8,714 nucleotides of DNA from assembly GCA_029261435.1 (NCBI GenBank), contig JAJDBI010000114.1, forward strand, positions 1-8,714. The letters run 5' to 3'. The translations under genes were made by a program, and so were the position numbers. The stretch comes from Nitrospinaceae bacterium. GTDB taxonomy: Bacteria; Nitrospinota; Nitrospinia; Nitrospinales; VA-1. Below are positions 6,452 to 8,714 of the stretch, in pieces. Below the pieces are notes generated by a model, which had not been told where the DNA came from, searched no databases, and saw only the letters and a list, made by a program, of their open reading frames with translations. The first letter of the stretch is position 1; each line of letters begins with the position of its first letter.

Positions 6452-8064
6452 ATGATCGACCTGCGCATCGTATTTTCGGTAGCCTTATCCGATTCGTTCG
6501 GCCGTCTTACTCGCACAACATCCTTCGAGTCCATATCCAAAAGCTGGAGCCAGTCTTCCAGGTTCGATTCGGCAGGAAGCAGACTGCCTTCTTCAAACTC
6601 AGTCTCCAAAGAAACCACAAGATCTTCCACCATCAAGCAAAGCGTTTCGCCTCGGATCGCTCTTTCAATGGATCTTTCTTTAGCACGCTTCATGATGCCC
6701 TCGATAACGGCACCGGAAATAAAATCGTTCCAGTACATCTTCCGATTGCTGCCACTTCGTAAAGTCAGCACCAGCACTTCCTGTTCGGAGCTTCGGGCAA
6801 AAAGACGATCCAGAAAAGGTTCGGCCATCGCATCAAAATCTTCATGTTCACGAGGAAGCCCTTCTTTCAGATATACTTGCAGGATAGCTTTAGACTCTTC
6901 GCGATTTGGGCGCGACACTTTGATCTTTCTGTCTATTCTGCCGGGCCGAATAATAGCCGGGTCAATCAGGTCAGGTCGATTGGTTGCCAGAATCACGACT
7001 GTTTCGCGAAGGGATTGAATACCATCCATCTCCGCACAAAACATGGGAACCACCGTGTTGCTGATATTCGACCCACGCCAGGCCTGTCGGGTTCCCAGAA
7101 TGGATTCTGCCTCATCTATGAATATGAAAGGAATCTGTCCTTTTTCTTTATAGTCCCGAGCCTTCTTGAAAATTTCGCGGATTTTACGCTCCGATTCTCC
7201 CAACCACATATTGAGAATCTCAGGTCCTTTAACATGAATGAACCGGCCTTCAAGTTTCGAGTCTTCGTGCTCAGAAAGTTTACGGATCACTTCTGTGAGA
7301 ATCGCTTTTCCTATGAGCGTTTTGCCGCAACCCGGAGGTCCGTAAAACAAAAATCCTTTGGGTACCTGATATTCCATCTGACTCAGAATTTCTTTGTGCA
7401 GAAGCGGGTATTCGAGGACTTTGCGGACCTCTTCTTTTACCTTTTCCTGCCCGCCCACCTGCGACCATTCCACTTGATCATAATCGTCTTCAATCAGAGT
7501 TCGGGACTCTCGATGCGGAATTTTGTCCAAAATAACCCTTTGGTTACTATCGAGAAAAATTTCTTCCCCCTCTTTCAGCCCAGCTTCATCCAAGCCCTCG
7601 CGAGCCATAACAATAGTTTCTGTGTTACCGGTCGTCGCCTGCACCAGCCATTGCCCGCCTGCCAATTTTCCAGAAATTTTCGCCAATGGCCCCTGAGTAG
7701 GGAAAGGGAGTCGGGCAATCGCCACAAACCCTTCATTCAGCGCGACCTGATCACCCGTTTTCAGGCTCTCATTTTCCGTCAGTTCTGGAACTACCGCAGC
7801 CTGGTATTCTGTGCCTCCGGAAACCAGGCGCACCAAGCCATCTTCCCCCTGACCCAGAATCGTGCCAATGCGGTGGGCGGGAGACTTCAGCTTTTCAATA
7901 GCTTCCTCCAGAGTCTTGATTTTCAGGGCAGACTGCTGAGCAGACTGCTGGGCTTGGAACAGAGCATCCCTGAGATCGATGATCTTTTCCTGCAATTGAG
8001 GCCTATCCTCGGTTTCATTTAAAACCTGGTCAATCAACTCTATAATATGGGTCTGGTCTCCCAT
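6448..8064 (-). CDS. Proteasomal AAA+ ATPase (ARC/Mpa type)
   Basis: This is the ring-forming unfoldase that recognises tagged proteins and threads them into the 20S core. From the chosen start (538 residues) the domains are: an N-terminal coiled coil (about 10-60) with Gln/Glu-rich heptads, the expected modifier-binding site; two OB-like beta domains (about 65-190); and one AAA+ module with Walker A GPPGCGKT (242-249), pore-loop aromatic Trp287 in MWLGESER, Walker B FIFIDEAE (313-320), sensor-1 ATNRPD with Asn362, and RPGRIDR (373-379) with arginine-finger candidates. The frame can be extended to a GTG at 8094, but ATG 8064-8062 has AAAGGAA 6 bases upstream and is preferred. The C-terminus ends RRSII and lacks the QYL-type (penultimate Tyr) tail by which actinobacterial Mpa/ARC docks on the core. 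It is the first gene of the operon and overlaps dop. Confidence 0.94.
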   Translation of the reverse strand: MGDQTHIIELIDQVLNETEDRPQLQEKIIDLRDALFQAQQSAQQSALKIKTLEEAIEKLKSPAHRIGTILGQGEDGLVRLVSGGTEYQAAVVPELTENESLKTGDQVALNEGFVAIARLPFPTQGPLAKISGKLAGGQWLVQATTGNTETIVMAREGLDEAGLKEGEEIFLDSNQRVILDKIPHRESRTLIEDDYDQVEWSQVGGQEKVKEEVRKVLEYPLLHKEILSQMEYQVPKGFLFYGPPGCGKTLIGKAILTEVIRKLSEHEDSKLEGRFIHVKGPEILNMWLGESERKIREIFKKARDYKEKGQIPFIFIDEAESILGTRQAWRGSNISNTVVPMFCAEMDGIQSLRETVVILATNRPDLIDPAIIRPGRIDRKIKVSRPNREESKAILQVYLKEGLPREHEDFDAMAEPFLDRLFARSSEQEVLVLTLRSGSNRKMYWNDFISGAVIEGIMKRAKERSIERAIRGETLCLMVEDLVVSLETEFEEGSLLPAESNLEDWLQLLDMDSKDVVRVRRPNESDKATENTMRRSII

Positions 8065-8097
8065 GAATAATTCCTTTATTTTTATTGAGAACACTCA

Positions 8098-8127
8098 ATT
8101 GTATGAACAAATAATTTTATAAATCAA
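8098..8127 (-). promoter_or_regulatory. Candidate operon promoter, proximal
   Basis: On the minus strand TTGATT (8127-8122) and TACAAT (8103-8098) are separated by 18 bases, a fair sigma-70-type match. Transcription would start near 8091 and leave a leader of about 27 bases before the ATPase ATG. The region is AT-rich, so chance matches are likely. Confidence 0.4.
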
Positions 8128-8139
8128 GTCAATTTTCTC

Positions 8140-8163
8140 AAAGGTTTAGTAGAGAAAACCTTT
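8140..8163. repeat. Perfect 8-bp inverted repeat in the promoter region
   Basis: AAAGGTTT (8140-8147) and AAACCTTT (8156-8163) form a perfect palindrome with an 8-base spacer. It lies just upstream of the proximal promoter candidate and just downstream of the distal TATAAT candidate, a position suited to an operator. It lacks the GC-rich stem and T-run of an intrinsic terminator. Confidence 0.45.
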
Positions 8164-8165
8164 TC

Positions 8166-8171
8166 ATTATA
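8166..8171 (-). promoter_or_regulatory. Candidate -10 element, distal
   Basis: The minus strand carries a perfect TATAAT in the context CCTAATATAATG. No good -35 hexamer is found 16-18 bases upstream (the best is GTCAAT-like). A transcript from here would carry the inverted repeat of 8140-8163 near its 5' end and have a leader of about 95 bases. Confidence 0.3.
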
Positions 8172-8253
8172 TTAGGATAGAGACTTCTATTGACCACTGT
8201 CCTAAAAAGTTCTCGCATAACTTTTCCGAATCCCCACAGAGGTCGGCGAAACC

Positions 8254-8282
8254 TTGGGTTATAACGAGGCCACCTTTAATAT
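8254..8282 (+). promoter_or_regulatory. Weak candidate promoter for the divergent gene
   Basis: TTGGGT (8254-8259) and TAATAT (8277-8282) stand 17 bases apart, upstream of the plus-strand gene at 8316. The match is mediocre and rests on position as much as on sequence. Confidence 0.2.
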
Positions 8283-8315
8283 GGAATTAATCTCTAACAA
8301 TAAATTTCTGGCTCT

Positions 8316-8714
8316 ATGGTTGCTGTAAACAACAAAATTCCTATCGAAAAATGCATTATCAGTTTCAGCCATAACAAATATTCTTCCCGCAAAGAAGCCG
8401 ATGCTTTGAGCCTTTCCAAAGCGGAACGTGAAATTGCCGCAGGGAAAAATGGCATCAGTCATCTTATTCTGAGGGCCGAAAATGATGACATTGATCGACT
8501 GAAATTTCTTTTTTTGATTCGAGGGATTCCCATCATGTGTTATGCGCTGGGGAACCTGCTGAATTCCAGTTTACGCGAAATCGTAGTCGTTGGCTCTGAA
8601 GAAGTTAAAAAGGTTATGGACCGCTTTATCGACATTGTCGGCACCTGCGGAAAAACCATTCATTTTGTTCTTGAAGATACCCAACACCTTAATCTTGTCA
8701 ACACTATGAACCTG
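8316..8714 (+). CDS. Partial protein, degenerate nucleotidyltransferase-like
   Basis: An open frame starts at ATG 8316, five codons after an in-frame TAA, and runs to the right edge with 133 codons and no stop. After about 45 leading residues comes HLILRA, then a short acidic stretch, then FLIRGIPIMCYALGNLL (66-82) and REIVVVGSEEV (87-97). The order of strand, loop, (R)G(I/K)P(I/M)xxY(A/V)L and (R)EIVVVG resembles the start of MobA/GlmU/RmlA-like NTP-transferase domains, in which a first strand and Gly-rich loop bind the nucleotide. Here that loop reads RAENDDID, without the GGxGxR signature, so nucleotide transfer may be lost or changed. No clear Shine-Dalgarno precedes the ATG. It is divergent from the proteasome operon and shares the intergenic region with it. 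The coding call is fairly safe; the family call is tentative. Confidence 0.6.
   Translation, partial: MVAVNNKIPIEKCIISFSHNKYSSRKEADALSLSKAEREIAAGKNGISHLILRAENDDIDRLKFLFLIRGIPIMCYALGNLLNSSLREIVVVGSEEVKKVMDRFIDIVGTCGKTIHFVLEDTQHLNLVNTMNL

Larger units (their letters stand above)
8065..8315. other. Divergent intergenic region
   Basis: About 250 AT-rich bases separate the ATPase gene (leftward) from the nucleotidyltransferase-like gene (rightward). It holds the promoter candidates and the palindrome listed separately. No ORF with a good start, no tRNA and no riboswitch-like structure was recognised. Confidence 0.6.

Noticed and set aside
6844..8022. Long plus-strand ORF of 392 codons
   Set aside because: It lies wholly antisense to the AAA+ ATPase, which has all its motifs intact, and the translated product shows no family signature.
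8065..8094. GTG start for the ATPase
   Set aside because: There is no ribosome site before it, whereas ATG 8064 has AAAGGAA at good spacing; the GTG also falls at the presumed transcript start.
8259..8462. Minus-strand ORF of 67 codons
   Set aside because: It is antisense to the open plus-strand frame at 8316-8714, which has better protein-like content, and it extends into the AT-rich promoter region.

Overview
The window carries a complete bacterial proteasome locus of the UBact type, read from right to left on the minus strand. In transcription order it holds a proteasomal AAA+ ATPase (ARC/Mpa type, 8064-6448), a Dop-like deamidase/depupylase (6451-4991), the proteasome alpha subunit (4968-4231), a 58-residue ubiquitin-like modifier (4181-4005), the proteasome beta subunit (4008-3205), a PafA-like ligase (3131-1602), a HIT-family protein (1609-1265) and quinolinate synthase NadA (1259-243). 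The modifier gene is short and easily missed. Its C-terminal half, with a DLLxRM(K/R)xVDP-like core and an RTG-Gln end, matches UBact, the Pup-like modifier known from several Gram-negative phyla, rather than actinobacterial Pup.

Genes are tightly packed. The ATPase and Dop overlap by ATGA, as do the modifier and beta subunit; PafA and the HIT gene overlap by 8 bases, and 5 bases separate HIT from nadA. This suggests one operon, transcribed from a promoter in the 8095-8315 intergenic region. The proposed cycle, by analogy with Pup, is: Dop converts the C-terminal Gln of the modifier to Glu; PafA joins that Glu to substrate lysines; the N-terminal coiled coil of the ATPase captures tagged proteins and unfolds them into the 20S core made of the alpha and beta subunits; Dop removes the tag. 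HIT and NadA (NAD biosynthesis) have no obvious role in this cycle.

Right end: a divergent plus-strand gene starts at 8316 and runs off the window; it looks like a degenerate nucleotidyltransferase. Left end: a short minus-strand open frame (140 to below 1) follows nadA and is not identified.

Organism: a Gram-negative-type bacterium from a UBact-bearing phylum, with moderate GC and fairly AT-rich intergenic DNA. Nitrospinota or a related lineage would fit, but the lineage is an inference; no rRNA or other strong taxonomic marker is present. No mobile elements, CRISPR arrays, tRNA or rRNA genes were seen.
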